From an uncultured Pirellulaceae bacterium (GTDB lineage: Bacteria > Planctomycetota > Planctomycetia > Pirellulales > Pirellulaceae): a stretch of DNA of 57,557 bases. Under the pieces are notes generated by a model, which was given only the letters and a program-made list of their open reading frames with translations, had not been told where the DNA came from and did no database searches. Made by a program: the position numbers and the translations under genes. The stretch's first letter is position 1, and every line of letters starts with the position of its first letter. Location of the stretch: the NCBI GenBank assembly GCA_938010615.1, contig CALLUY010000187.1, forward strand, positions 1 through 57,557, given 5' to 3'. This document shows, piece by piece, positions 18,449 through 27,288 of this stretch.

Positions 18449-18474
18449 CATGCTACTTATCAGCCGAATTCAGC

Positions 18475-19635
18475 TTAGCCACCGAATGGAGAAAGCTTTT
18501 CCATCAGAGCGTCGATGACTGGCTTGAGAATTCCCATGATTCCTTCGGACTTGCCAGAGATCAACCCAGTAACGGCTTCCTTGAACTTTCCAACGAGCCC
18601 ACTGGTTGCTGTCTTGGCAGCACCATCGAGCTTATCGAGACCAAGGCCATCGATCGATCCGGTGAAGCCAGTAATTTTTTCTGCGAGGCTTGTGGCTCCC
18701 GCTTCGTCAGTAACGTCTTTCAGGCCGGTTGTAATATCAGAGAAACCAGTCGTCAGCGTCTTACCGGTTTCACCGAGTGCATCAAGACCAGGAATCGATC
18801 CGAAATCCATGTCCGGCATACCAGGAATTTCTGGTGCGGTTATCTCGCTTGGGTCAATCGCACCCGACGAACGGGTCATCATGTCCATTATTTTTGGACC
18901 AAAAAAGAAAGCGGCCACTCCAAGGAGACCGATCGGGATAATGTACTTCAACAACCCGCCGCCTGATTTCGCAACATCGCCCGCCGCACCAGCAGCATTC
19001 CCAACTGCACCGGCGGCTGCTCCACCAACATTGCCGACCGCGTCTCTGGCAGCTCCGCCAACGTTACCGACAGCGTCGCCGGCTTTGCCGAGCATGTCGC
19101 CGAAACCAAGATTGCTTGTAAGTGACGCAGGCATGTAACCAGAAAGATGAGATTTCTGCTCTCCCAGAAGGTTACCAAGCCCAACGGCATCAAGGGCTTT
19201 CGCTTTGATGTGCTTGCCGATAACTCCCATGACAATTGGAGCCGCCATCATCAGAAGCTTTCCAACGATCCCTTTGTCGAGGCCAAGAGCTTTGGCGACC
19301 ATCCCGATCATGCCAGCTGACTGCTGTGATCCGCCCATCACCATGTCGAGAATACCAGAACCCTGCTGCTCGAATTGATCAGTCGCATCTCCGCCACCGA
19401 GCAAATCGCCGAGCTTGTCCAGGACTGAACTGTCCTGCTTTTGCGCTGCCCCGAAGATATCCTGAGCGCCTTGTGCCGTTGCACCTTTCTTCATCATTCC
19501 GCCAAGGATCGAACCTGCAGCAGTTTCAAAAAGTGAAGGTGTTTTTTTCGCATCCGTGCCCAGTAGTCCTCCAATTTGGCCCATGACCTGATCCGAAACG
19601 GCGCCTTTGACCAGATCCATAATATTTACAGACAT
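18475..19635 (-). CDS. DUF937 domain protein with Gly/Ala repeats and one membrane helix
   Basis: This is a 386-aa protein. The N-terminal part (about 1-150) matches the DUF937 pattern: MDLVKGAVSDQVMGQIGGLLG, then LFETAAGSILGGMM and the DMVMGGSQQ region, with many Gly and Met residues. A low-complexity block (about 184-222) repeats DAVGNVGGAA-like units. A hydrophobic helix follows (about 229-250, YIIPIGLLGVAAFFFGP). The C-terminal third has degenerate helical repeats (SLAEKITGFTGSIDGLGLDKL). A strong Shine-Dalgarno (AGAGGAAAT) precedes the ATG and a clear terminator follows, so it is probably a single-gene unit. DUF937 proteins have no established function; the repeats suggest a surface or envelope structural role, which is inference. 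Confidence 0.8.
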   Translation of the reverse strand: MSVNIMDLVKGAVSDQVMGQIGGLLGTDAKKTPSLFETAAGSILGGMMKKGATAQGAQDIFGAAQKQDSSVLDKLGDLLGGGDATDQFEQQGSGILDMVMGGSQQSAGMIGMVAKALGLDKGIVGKLLMMAAPIVMGVIGKHIKAKALDAVGLGNLLGEQKSHLSGYMPASLTSNLGFGDMLGKAGDAVGNVGGAARDAVGNVGGAAAGAVGNAAGAAGDVAKSGGGLLKYIIPIGLLGVAAFFFGPKIMDMMTRSSGAIDPSEITAPEIPGMPDMDFGSIPGLDALGETGKTLTTGFSDITTGLKDVTDEAGATSLAEKITGFTGSIDGLGLDKLDGAAKTATSGLVGKFKEAVTGLISGKSEGIMGILKPVIDALMEKLSPFGG

Positions 19636-19815
19636 TTGATTTCCTCTAATAGCAAAAGTGGTTGAAGTGTTTGTTGTTTGATTGGTGGACGAAGTATAAC
19701 GGTTTTGACTCGCTCGGGCACCTTATTTGATTCGCTTCGGCCAAACCGAGTTGTCAAAACACGTAGTTTCGCGAAGGTTTAAGGCGACACAGACACTTCC
19801 GAACCAGCCTCACGG

Positions 19816-20595
19816 CTACCAATATCGCTCGAGCACAATTTGTCCCGGAGCTTTACTGCGATGCTTTGTCATCGAACGCTGACCGAGCACTTCTTCCATC
19901 GAGTCGAGCATCGCTGGGTTGCCGCAAAGCAAAACGGAACAGTTATCTTTTGTCATCTCCGTGCCTGCCGCTTTTTCAAGCTCACCATTTTCGACAAGTG
20001 CCGGAATACGGCCCTCGAGCGTGTCATCCGTTGATTCGCGAGTCAACGCCTGCACCAGCTTGAACGCACCAGATCGAGATTTCTCCAGTTCTCTCAACTC
20101 TTCGGTGTAAGCCAGATCATTCGCGTGACGAACGCCGTGGACAACGACGATCTTTTTGAATCTCTGCCAAGGCGAATCTTCTCGCAACATCGCAACGTAA
20201 GGCGCGAGCCCCGTACCGGTCGCGATCAGCCAAAGATTCTCCGCGTCGGGAGTTTTCTCGAGCGTGAACCTTCCGGCAGCTTTCTCGGAAACCTCAATGT
20301 CATCGCCTGGTTCCAGCTGCGCCAGATGCGGAGTCAGCTCTCCATCCTCGACGAGCACGATGAAGAACTCCAGCTTTTCACCGTGTGGTGACGCCACCGA
20401 GTAAGGACGATTCACTCTTTGCTTTTCGCGTTGCTCGTCGTCCGCATCGTTGGCGATTCCATTTGGGTAACCCGCAAGGTGCAAAAACTGCCCAGGCAAA
20501 AACGGTTCGACACCCGAACCATCAATCGTCAACGTAAACAGGCCTTCTGTCCAAACTTTCTTTTCCAGAACTTTGGATTGGAACCACTTGGGCAT
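19816..20595 (-). CDS. fpr: ferredoxin--NADP+ reductase
   Basis: This is a 259-aa FAD enzyme passing electrons between NADPH and ferredoxin or flavodoxin. The FAD-binding barrel shows FLPGQFLHLAG and the flavin motif RPYSVASP (about 65-72). The NADP-binding half shows ATGTGLAPYVAMLR (about 130-143) and CGNPAMLDSMEEVL near the end. The C-terminus ends ERYW, close to the bacterial (Fpr, subclass II) ending with a terminal aromatic residue. The length matches the Escherichia coli type. The TPR gene ends 67 bases upstream on the same strand, so they may be co-transcribed, but no functional link is evident. Confidence 0.93.
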   Translation of the reverse strand: MPKWFQSKVLEKKVWTEGLFTLTIDGSGVEPFLPGQFLHLAGYPNGIANDADDEQREKQRVNRPYSVASPHGEKLEFFIVLVEDGELTPHLAQLEPGDDIEVSEKAAGRFTLEKTPDAENLWLIATGTGLAPYVAMLREDSPWQRFKKIVVVHGVRHANDLAYTEELRELEKSRSGAFKLVQALTRESTDDTLEGRIPALVENGELEKAAGTEMTKDNCSVLLCGNPAMLDSMEEVLGQRSMTKHRSKAPGQIVLERYW

Positions 20596-20662
20596 GGCAA
20601 ACTCGGCGAGGAATAGAAGTTGGAAAAATACTTAGCGAAGTTTAGATCGAAGCTGAGTCACT

Positions 20663-22744
20663 TCATTCAGGAATCCAGAGTCCAGATGATTCTCCACCAC
20701 CTTCTGGCGCACTTTCGACAGCGGCAGTTTCCGCAGCGGCCATCTCGGCCTCCGGCGGCATGCCTCCAGGTTGAATCCCGAGCGACTGAAAAAGTCGAGC
20801 CAATTCTTGCTCGACGCCTGGTTCTTTCATGTGCCGCGACTCAATGGTTGCCAAAAGCGAATCGAGTTTGTCTTCGAGACCATTTCGCAGCCGATACTCA
20901 AATTCGGCAACCAGCAAAATTCCGATCGGCGCACCGATTTTCGCGGCTTCTGCACGCGATTGCGAGAAATGCTCAAGCGCTTCTTCGCTCGTTTCACTGA
21001 AGCGTGCCATGTTGATGTGACAAATGTCTCGCCTGGCACCTTCGAGATGATCGCGTTTAAGCACTTCGGGAGTGATGTATCGCAAAGCCAAAAAGTTTTG
21101 CGTCATGGTCGCAACTTGAAAGTAACCCAACAACTGTTCGTCGCTCAGTTTTTCTGCATCGATGCGACACGTCTGCATCGGGGTCAAGAATTCGTCTTCG
21201 CCGGGAGCCAGTTTTTCCAAATGCGAAACACCGATCTCCGTTCGCAACTCGTCAACCATTTCAACGCTAAACGCCTCGCCATTGGCTGTCTGCTGCAAGT
21301 GCAACAGCTTCGCCTGAATCCAGGGCTCCAACTCTGAATTGCCCGCAACTTCGCCGATCGTTTTTCCGTCAACAAATTCGTGCGACAGCTTCGACCAGCG
21401 TCCCAAGGCCACCTTTTTCATTTCGACCAGCAGTTCCGCATGCTGCTCGCGCGTCGTGCCTTCGGGAAGATTCCAATTCCACGTAACGGCATCAGATCCT
21501 TGATTGACTTTGTCGAACGCCAACTTGACAGGATCACCCGACAGACCAATCGTGCTCTTGAGCAAATCAACGGCGGCATCGAATCGATCATTTTCAACGC
21601 AAACCAACTCAACTCGCGCCGATCGATCCGTCTGTTTGCCGTAGAGCAAAACTTCGCCAAGAGAAAACGGAACGTTGTCGAGGCTCAAATTATCTGCCGA
21701 CCGAAGCGCGGGCTTGTCGAGAATCATAAACCCACCGCGAGGTGCTGGACCTTCGTCGAAAGGATCGTGTTCCGGCGTCGGCTCCATCGGAATCATGCAG
21801 TCCGTTGAGATGCAGGCTTCCTTGACTTCATCAAAGTTATCAATCTCCCAGGTGCAGCGATTGACCGGAACATAGCCTTCACTACCAGCCATTGCAGCAA
21901 CCGCTTCTGCCAAACCATGATATTCGATTGCTTCGTGATGTTTGGCGGTTGGTATCGCAGCAACGGTTCGCCAAGCAGCAATCTGTGCTCCCATCGGCGC
22001 GAACATCGAAGTTACGATCGCAATGCCTTTCGTTATTTCTGGCTGATCAGGAAACTGCTCATTTAACTGCAACAGCATGCCCAACGCGCGACGGAACTGC
22101 CCGCGTCCAACAGCGCGATGCACGTTCGTGAAAGACTTTTCCCAATCCGCGCCTTCGACCGGAGGATCCAACTGATGGTCAGCTTTCAAAAACAGCACAG
22201 CGCCGGAAGGGTTGTAGAGTTCTCGAAGCAGATGCGTTAACCGCGGATCTTCTCCTTTGAGGAACAGTGCAAACGAAAGATGTGCTCGGGCGGCAAGAAT
22301 ATTCTGCTTCGCAACCAACGCCATGCCCAGACTTTCGAAAGCGCGAGCCAACGAGACGGGAAGTTCCGTCCCTTTGATTGCGTCCATTGCATCTTGCAAC
22401 GTCAACGTGGCTTGATCGACTTCTCCACGCATGATCTCAATCAACGCACGATGCTGAAGACCGGTCGGATGGTCAGGACATCGCTCAAGAAAAGCCTCAT
22501 TGTTCTCAGCGGCGCCATCAACGTCCTGAGTCGAAATCTGGACGAAGGTTTTGAAAGTCGAAAGACAATCTTTCGGACCCATCGACTCCATGGCTCGGTC
22601 CAATTGCTCAAGAGCAGCCTGTGACTGGCCAGAGTGATGTTTGGCCAACGCGTCGTTCAAGTCTTCGATGACGGCCTTGCCGCAGCAAAACTTGATTTTC
22701 TTTTCTTCGTGGCAAGGGCACTGCTGATAAATATCAATCGACAT
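20663..22744 (-). CDS. SEC-C zinc motif plus TPR-repeat protein
   Basis: This is a 693-aa cytosolic protein. The N-terminus carries CPCHEEKKIKFCCG (about 9-22), matching the SEC-C consensus CxCx(8)CC, a small zinc-binding motif best known from the SecA tail that can contact SecB or ribosomes. Helical TPR-like repeats fill about 30-300 (NDALAKHHSGQSQAALEQLDRAM, then AAENNEAFLERCPDHPTG). The central and C-terminal parts (320-650) are unassigned; the last 40 residues are Ala/Glu rich. The gene diverges from the OleC-like gene. The zinc motif and TPRs suggest protein-protein contact, perhaps with ribosome or export factors, but this is inference. Confidence 0.78.
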   Translation of the reverse strand: MSIDIYQQCPCHEEKKIKFCCGKAVIEDLNDALAKHHSGQSQAALEQLDRAMESMGPKDCLSTFKTFVQISTQDVDGAAENNEAFLERCPDHPTGLQHRALIEIMRGEVDQATLTLQDAMDAIKGTELPVSLARAFESLGMALVAKQNILAARAHLSFALFLKGEDPRLTHLLRELYNPSGAVLFLKADHQLDPPVEGADWEKSFTNVHRAVGRGQFRRALGMLLQLNEQFPDQPEITKGIAIVTSMFAPMGAQIAAWRTVAAIPTAKHHEAIEYHGLAEAVAAMAGSEGYVPVNRCTWEIDNFDEVKEACISTDCMIPMEPTPEHDPFDEGPAPRGGFMILDKPALRSADNLSLDNVPFSLGEVLLYGKQTDRSARVELVCVENDRFDAAVDLLKSTIGLSGDPVKLAFDKVNQGSDAVTWNWNLPEGTTREQHAELLVEMKKVALGRWSKLSHEFVDGKTIGEVAGNSELEPWIQAKLLHLQQTANGEAFSVEMVDELRTEIGVSHLEKLAPGEDEFLTPMQTCRIDAEKLSDEQLLGYFQVATMTQNFLALRYITPEVLKRDHLEGARRDICHINMARFSETSEEALEHFSQSRAEAAKIGAPIGILLVAEFEYRLRNGLEDKLDSLLATIESRHMKEPGVEQELARLFQSLGIQPGGMPPEAEMAAAETAAVESAPEGGGESSGLWIPE

Positions 22745-22905
22745 ATAATGTTCCGAAGTAGTGACTGGGGAAGCGGCGGTGCAATCGCACGCTTGCTACC
22801 TCATTCCAGTGATTAGCAATACCTAAATTTAAAGCAATCAAGACTTGCGAGAAACCCTTTGCTCGGGGAAATGCAAGGTTTGACGGTTTTCCATTGAGAA
22901 CAAAC

Positions 22906-24669
22906 ATGGCCCAACCTGGCTACAAGACAGGAATCAGCTCAGGAATTGAGCCATGGGATTTTTCGGCGCTGAACAACGTTGGGCACACGCTCTCCGAAAC
23001 GGCGAAACGAATGCCCGACTATCTCGCCGTTGCCGCGCCACAACCGTCTGGCAATGCTGCAACTCGATTCCTCCGACGCATGGCTAGGAATAACAAAGTT
23101 GAGAATCACCAACGGTTGCCATTTGAAACGGCAACGTTCAGCCAACTTGAGAACGACAGCAACGCCTATGCGAACGGGTTTCGGGATGCCGGAATCAAAA
23201 AGGGAACTCGAATCGCGTTGATGGTTCCACCGGGCATCACGTTCGTCACGCTTGTGTTCTCGTTGTTCAAAACTGGCGCCACAATCATCCTGATCGATCC
23301 GGGCATGGGTCGTGACAATCTGGTGAAATGTCTTTCCGATGCAAACCCTGAGGGCGTTGTCGGTTCTCGTTTGGCGCACACCGCGCGGACGATTTATCGC
23401 AAGTGGTTTCCGAATTGCAAATTGAACTTCGTTGCCGGCGGCTCGTTTCCCGGTTGCATACCGCTGAAGAAATTTGAGCAATCTGGAACCGTCACGTTTG
23501 AGCCAATCGAGATGACCCGCGAAGATTCGGCCGCCATCATTTTCACCACTGGTAGTACAGGACCTCCAAAGGGCGTGCACTATCGACATCGAACTTTCCT
23601 CGAACAGTCGCGGCAGATCAGAGACTGGTTTGACATTCGTCCAGGGACGGTCGATGTATCCGGGTTTCCACTGTTCGCACTTTTCAATACGGCGATGGGA
23701 ACCGCAACCGTCTTTCCCGACATGGATCCGACTCGGCCAGCGGACATCTATCCACCAAATCTAATTCATGCGGTTGAGACTTTTAACGCCGACCAAAGTT
23801 TTGGTTCGCCGGCTCTTTGGAACACGGTTTCGCGATACTGCGCCGACAACGATCGAAAGCTACCGACGATCAAACGAATCCTGTCGGCGGGTGCTCCGGT
23901 TCCGCCGCACGTCTTGCAGCGGATCAAATCCGTGATTGCGGGCGATGGAGAAGCGTGGACGCCTTACGGTGCAACCGAGTCGCTTCCTGTGGCTTGCATT
24001 GGTGCGACGGAAGTGCTGAACGAGACCGCTGAAAAAACAGCAACTGGAGCAGGTACCTGCGTCGGGAAAAAATTTCCGGACATGAAATGGAATCTGATTC
24101 CGATCTCTGATGATCCGATTGCTTCGATTGAAGAAACCAACTTTCTTCCGCAGGGCGAAATCGGCGAACTGATCGTGCAAGGAGCAGTCGTTACGGATAA
24201 GTATTTGACTCGTCCTGACGCCAATGCCGATCACAAGGTCGCTGACGGCGACAATTTTTGGCATCGCATGGGCGACCTTGGCTACTTCGACACCGAGGGG
24301 CGATTTTGGTTTTGCGGCCGGAAGTCACATCGGCTCGAAACCGCAAACGGCGCGATGTTCACGGTGCCTTGTGAATCCATTATCAATTCACATCCGAACA
24401 TTTATCGTAGTGCTTTGGTCGGAAGCGGGAAACAGGGTGAGCACGTTCCTGTCTTGTTCGCCGAACCGTGGCCCGAAAAGTTCCCAAAGAACGTAGCCGA
24501 ATCGAAAGCGTTGATCGAAGAGTTGAAAGCGTTGGCCGCCAAATTCTGGCAAACCGATTCCATCAAGCATTTCGAAATCTACGAAAAGCTCCCCGTCGAC
24601 ATCCGACATAACTCAAAGATCTTCCGTGAGAAGATGAGACCATTGGCGAATCACGTTGTGAACTCCTAG
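22906..24669 (+). CDS. OleC-like fatty acyl adenylating enzyme (AMP-binding superfamily)
   Basis: This is a 587-aa ANL-superfamily protein starting at the ATG at 22906; a TTG four codons earlier is less likely. The P-loop motif FTTGSTGPPKGVHYRH (about 210-225), the adenine motif YGATES and the ribose-binding GDLGYFDTEGRFWFCGRK are intact, so it should form acyl-AMP. The sequence pattern, notably KGVHYRHRTF and the C-terminal SHRLETANG, is closest to OleC, the beta-lactone synthetase of long-chain olefin biosynthesis, often annotated as a fatty acid CoA ligase family protein. No oleA, oleB or oleD gene lies beside it. It could act with a distant ole set or be a fatty-acid activating enzyme of other function. 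Confidence 0.82.
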   Translation: MAQPGYKTGISSGIEPWDFSALNNVGHTLSETAKRMPDYLAVAAPQPSGNAATRFLRRMARNNKVENHQRLPFETATFSQLENDSNAYANGFRDAGIKKGTRIALMVPPGITFVTLVFSLFKTGATIILIDPGMGRDNLVKCLSDANPEGVVGSRLAHTARTIYRKWFPNCKLNFVAGGSFPGCIPLKKFEQSGTVTFEPIEMTREDSAAIIFTTGSTGPPKGVHYRHRTFLEQSRQIRDWFDIRPGTVDVSGFPLFALFNTAMGTATVFPDMDPTRPADIYPPNLIHAVETFNADQSFGSPALWNTVSRYCADNDRKLPTIKRILSAGAPVPPHVLQRIKSVIAGDGEAWTPYGATESLPVACIGATEVLNETAEKTATGAGTCVGKKFPDMKWNLIPISDDPIASIEETNFLPQGEIGELIVQGAVVTDKYLTRPDANADHKVADGDNFWHRMGDLGYFDTEGRFWFCGRKSHRLETANGAMFTVPCESIINSHPNIYRSALVGSGKQGEHVPVLFAEPWPEKFPKNVAESKALIEELKALAAKFWQTDSIKHFEIYEKLPVDIRHNSKIFREKMRPLANHVVNS

Positions 24670-24729
24670 CCGTTGCCCTCAAATCCGGCTACGGACTGCT
24701 ATCAGACAAGGAAAATCTCAGAACGGCAT

Positions 24730-24776
24730 TGCGTATTTACTACACGTGTCGTAATCTTTTATGACAACCGTAGTAA
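24730..24776 (+). promoter_or_regulatory. blaI-blaR1 promoter with two BlaI-type operators
   Basis: A near-palindrome TACTACACGTGTCGTA (24739-24754) and a second, weaker one TATGACAACCGTAGTA (24761-24776) match the BlaI/MecI operator type with TACTACA or TACGACA half-sites; their centres are 22 bases (two helical turns) apart. A promoter fits over them: -35 TTGCGT at 24730, 17-base spacer, -10 TAATCT at 24753. Binding of the regulator would block RNA polymerase, giving autorepression. The second site ends 13 bases before the blaI ATG. Confidence 0.8.
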
Positions 24777-24789
24777 AAGGGCGTTTTCG

Positions 24790-25200
24790 ATGGCGAAGAA
24801 ACTAACCGTGAGACTGGGAACCGGGGAACTGGAAGTTCTCGAAATGCTGTGGCATACCGGCCCGGTGAATCTTTCTCAAGCTCATGAGACATTCAAAAAA
24901 CAAGTCGGCTACACGACGATTCAAACTCGGCTCAATCGGTTGGCAAAAAAGGGCGTCGTCAAGAAATCGAAAGATCGTCCTGCTCTCTATTCAGCAGCAA
25001 TAACTCGCGACCAAGTGAACAAGCATGACTTGGACCTACTGGTCAATCGCGTGAACGAAGGAAAGTATCTCCCACTTGTCGCTCATCTTGTTAACGATCG
25101 CCGACTGAGCTTCGACGAAATTGCTGAGCTCAAATTGCTGATTGCAGCTGCAGAGAAAAGGGCAAAGAAGCTTGGAAAGCGAGGAAAGAACAGTGATTGA
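24790..25200 (+). CDS. BlaI/MecI family transcriptional repressor
   Basis: This is a 136-aa winged-helix repressor. I choose the ATG at 24790; an open frame reaches back to 24673, but the operators and promoter lie inside that stretch. The DNA-binding domain spans about residues 10-72 (GELEVLEMLWHTGPVNLSQAHETF, then GYTTIQTRLNRLAKKGVV). The following dimer region ends in a Lys/Arg-rich tail. Members are dimers that leave DNA when a cognate BlaR1/M56 metalloprotease triggers their cleavage. Its gene overlaps blaR1 by eight bases, so the two are co-expressed. The signal sensed is probably not a beta-lactam, given the sensor in the partner. Confidence 0.93.
   Translation: MAKKLTVRLGTGELEVLEMLWHTGPVNLSQAHETFKKQVGYTTIQTRLNRLAKKGVVKKSKDRPALYSAAITRDQVNKHDLDLLVNRVNEGKYLPLVAHLVNDRRLSFDEIAELKLLIAAAEKRAKKLGKRGKNSD
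25181..25188 (+). promoter_or_regulatory. ribosome binding site fixing the blaR1 GTG start
   Basis: GAGGAAAG lies at proper spacing before the GTG at 25193, inside the blaI 3' end. It favours this start over a TTG at 25142 and implies translational coupling of the two genes. Confidence 0.7.
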
Positions 25201-27241
25201 ATTCGCTTCCGACCTCAGTTTTCAAATCCTGCGAATTGCTGCCGTTCTGGCAATTTCCACGGTCGTACTGAGCATTCTATTCAAAGTCACGAATGCTTCG
25301 CCTTCAACGCGTGCTTTTGCTTGGCTGCTGGTGCTAATACCTGGCTGGATGCTGTTTCCTGTCGGGTTGGAACTACCATGGTACGAAGCAGACAGTCCGG
25401 CATCTATCGGTATCAGCTTTTCACCCGAAACCTTGCCTGCCGAAACACTCGACGACGCAGCTATCGCAATCGTTCGACAGCAACAATCCCCAGACTCAAA
25501 CTATTGGAACGATGTCACGGTCATTGCGTCTGCCGTTTGGCTAATTGGCATAGTCGCGCTGCTGATCAACGGGCTGCGAAGATATTGGCAAACGATGTTG
25601 GAATCGAGGCGAATCCCGCAATGTGAGGATCCGACTTGGCTTGGAGAACTTGAAACAGCTTTTGCAGCCAGTTCGCTGAAGGAGTCGCCACGCATGTTGT
25701 TGTCGGAATCTTTCGGTCCCGCCGTTTGCAAGCTTGGAACAGAAAACGCCATCATTGTTCCAACGTCATTCTGGGAAAAGTGTTCTTCGCGACAACGTAT
25801 CGCCTGTTTGTGTCATGAGTTATCGCACCTCGAACGTGGAGATCTCTGGTTATCGCTAATCGCCCGTTTGCTTTTCATCCCTCAATGGTTCAACCCAATC
25901 GCGTGGTTTGCCATTCGGAAATTCGACGAATCCATTGAAATGGCTTGCGATGATTTCGTTGTCCAGACACGCGAACTGGATCGAATCGAATACGCCAAAG
26001 CTCTCTTGGCGATGGTTGAGCTCACATCGCCTTCGACTTCATTGTTCAAAACATCGCTCGCCGCGACGGGACCGCCAATCAAACGAAGAATTCAACGACT
26101 TATTCTCAACGAAGGAATTGAAATGAAGTTTACAAGGATGTTCACAACGCTTTCACTCGTCACGTTATCACTTTTTGCAATCGTTCGTTGTGAACTGGTA
26201 GCAAAGCAAACAGATTCCGAGACATCTCAAACGCCTGCCGCTGCAATGTCGCAAACCGAAAATGCGATTCCCCAATTGAGTTCGAATCCGAATCCAATTC
26301 TGCCCGCCAATGAAATGAACGCGAACGGCGAGCCTTTGATTACAGAGACCTACTACGTAGGTGATTTGCTTTTGCATTTCCTGCGTGATCGAGCCGAACC
26401 CGCGTTAACCACTGTCGCTCACGATTTAAGTGCTGAAACGAAAGGAAGTGGAATCACGTTAAGAGACTTCAAGGTGATGAAAGATTTGATCTCGAACACG
26501 ATACGACGGGAATCGTGGAAAGAAGGCGGTGGCACAATGCAAGCCTATCCTCCAAATCTAAGTTTGATCATCAGCCAAACTCAAAACTGTCATACGGAGA
26601 TACGTGATCTACTGACCAAGTTGCGTGAGTTGTCCGCAGTTACGGTCAAGTTGAAGGCAGATATCGTCGTCGTCGATCAAACCCATGCATTAACTCTTAA
26701 AGGCAACACAATCCGCCCGATGTCCAACAAAGAGTTTGCCGAGGAGTTCAACTACAATGAAGCGTGCAAGGGAGCGATTGCAACTTTTGAAATCAAGATT
26801 CCATCTCTTTTCGGCAGTCAGAGTTACACATGCGAGTCACGTGAATCTGACAAATGCCGTTTGGCCGCGTGGGAATTGGCGGTTAATGTATGGCCCGACA
26901 CGAAAAGCGTCGATCTGATCAGTTGGCAAATGATCAAGGAATTGAATGAGTCAAATTCCATCTTGGTCGGGCAACAGCCTCGCCGTTCAAGCGATCAGCC
27001 GGATAGTGCACCAGGCGATCTTAAAACGATGCGAATCGCAGACCGCAACAAGTGCAGAAACATTTTTAATGTAGCGCGGATTGCGTGCGATAGCAGTGCG
27101 GTAATGGACGTAACACAATTGCTTCAAAACAACTCGGCCAACCACAAGGCATTTTTGTTCGTGAGACCGAAAATGACAGATCGTCGTGATGAGGTTAAGG
27201 ATCCAAGTTACATGCCAGCAGGTTTGAAGGGCAAGAACTAA
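25193..27241 (+). CDS. BlaR1/M56 family metalloprotease sensor with non-penicillin-binding C-terminal domain
   Basis: This is a 682-aa protein. Hydrophobic helices at about 10-30, 40-60 and 108-128 precede the M56 zinc protease domain: HELSH (His208, Glu209, His212) and a distal Glu249 in ESIEMACDD. A fourth helix (about 311-332, MFTTLSLVTLSLFAIV) leads to the outside. In classical BlaR1 the outer domain is a penicillin-binding fold with SxxK; here I find none. Instead residues about 385-520 show a YYVGDLLLHFL segment, then DLISNTIRRESW, GGGTMQAYPPNLSLIISQT and HTEIRDLLTKLREL, an arrangement resembling secretin N0/N1-type modules seen in other planctomycete proteins. The protease would cleave BlaI on signalling; the ligand is unknown. 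Confidence 0.88.
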   Translation: MIEFASDLSFQILRIAAVLAISTVVLSILFKVTNASPSTRAFAWLLVLIPGWMLFPVGLELPWYEADSPASIGISFSPETLPAETLDDAAIAIVRQQQSPDSNYWNDVTVIASAVWLIGIVALLINGLRRYWQTMLESRRIPQCEDPTWLGELETAFAASSLKESPRMLLSESFGPAVCKLGTENAIIVPTSFWEKCSSRQRIACLCHELSHLERGDLWLSLIARLLFIPQWFNPIAWFAIRKFDESIEMACDDFVVQTRELDRIEYAKALLAMVELTSPSTSLFKTSLAATGPPIKRRIQRLILNEGIEMKFTRMFTTLSLVTLSLFAIVRCELVAKQTDSETSQTPAAAMSQTENAIPQLSSNPNPILPANEMNANGEPLITETYYVGDLLLHFLRDRAEPALTTVAHDLSAETKGSGITLRDFKVMKDLISNTIRRESWKEGGGTMQAYPPNLSLIISQTQNCHTEIRDLLTKLRELSAVTVKLKADIVVVDQTHALTLKGNTIRPMSNKEFAEEFNYNEACKGAIATFEIKIPSLFGSQSYTCESRESDKCRLAAWELAVNVWPDTKSVDLISWQMIKELNESNSILVGQQPRRSSDQPDSAPGDLKTMRIADRNKCRNIFNVARIACDSSAVMDVTQLLQNNSANHKAFLFVRPKMTDRRDEVKDPSYMPAGLKGKN

Positions 27242-27288
27242 AGCCCATAAACTCGTAACGTTGTCAAAAGACTACGGGCCTTCAACCA

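Larger units (their letters stand above)
17832..18474. other. non-coding repeat island between DUF1571 and DUF937 genes
   Basis: About 640 bases hold no credible gene. The space is packed with hairpin-forming repeats described separately: two inverted copies of a 53-55-base unit around a long palindrome, a perfect 23-base inverted repeat enclosing a 22-base tandem duplication, and scattered copies of a short motif. A frame of 168 codons on the minus strand (17945-18451) is an artefact of these repeats. The right end carries the terminator of the DUF937 gene. Confidence 0.85.

Noticed and set aside
17945-18451. 168-codon minus-strand frame in the repeat island
   Set aside because: It is made entirely of the hairpin repeats and their linkers, and such frames arise as by-products of the repeats.
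18515-19138. 207-codon plus-strand frame opposite DUF937
   Set aside because: It is an antisense shadow rich in Pro/Ala/Ser caused by the Gly/Ala repeats of the real gene.
22745-22905. RNA gene or small ORF in the divergent region before the OleC-like gene
   Set aside because: No cloverleaf, hairpin-T tract or start-plus-ribosome-site combination was found; it probably holds two divergent promoters.
24673-24789. N-terminal extension of BlaI
   Set aside because: This stretch contains the promoter and both operators; the family N-terminus starts at 24790.
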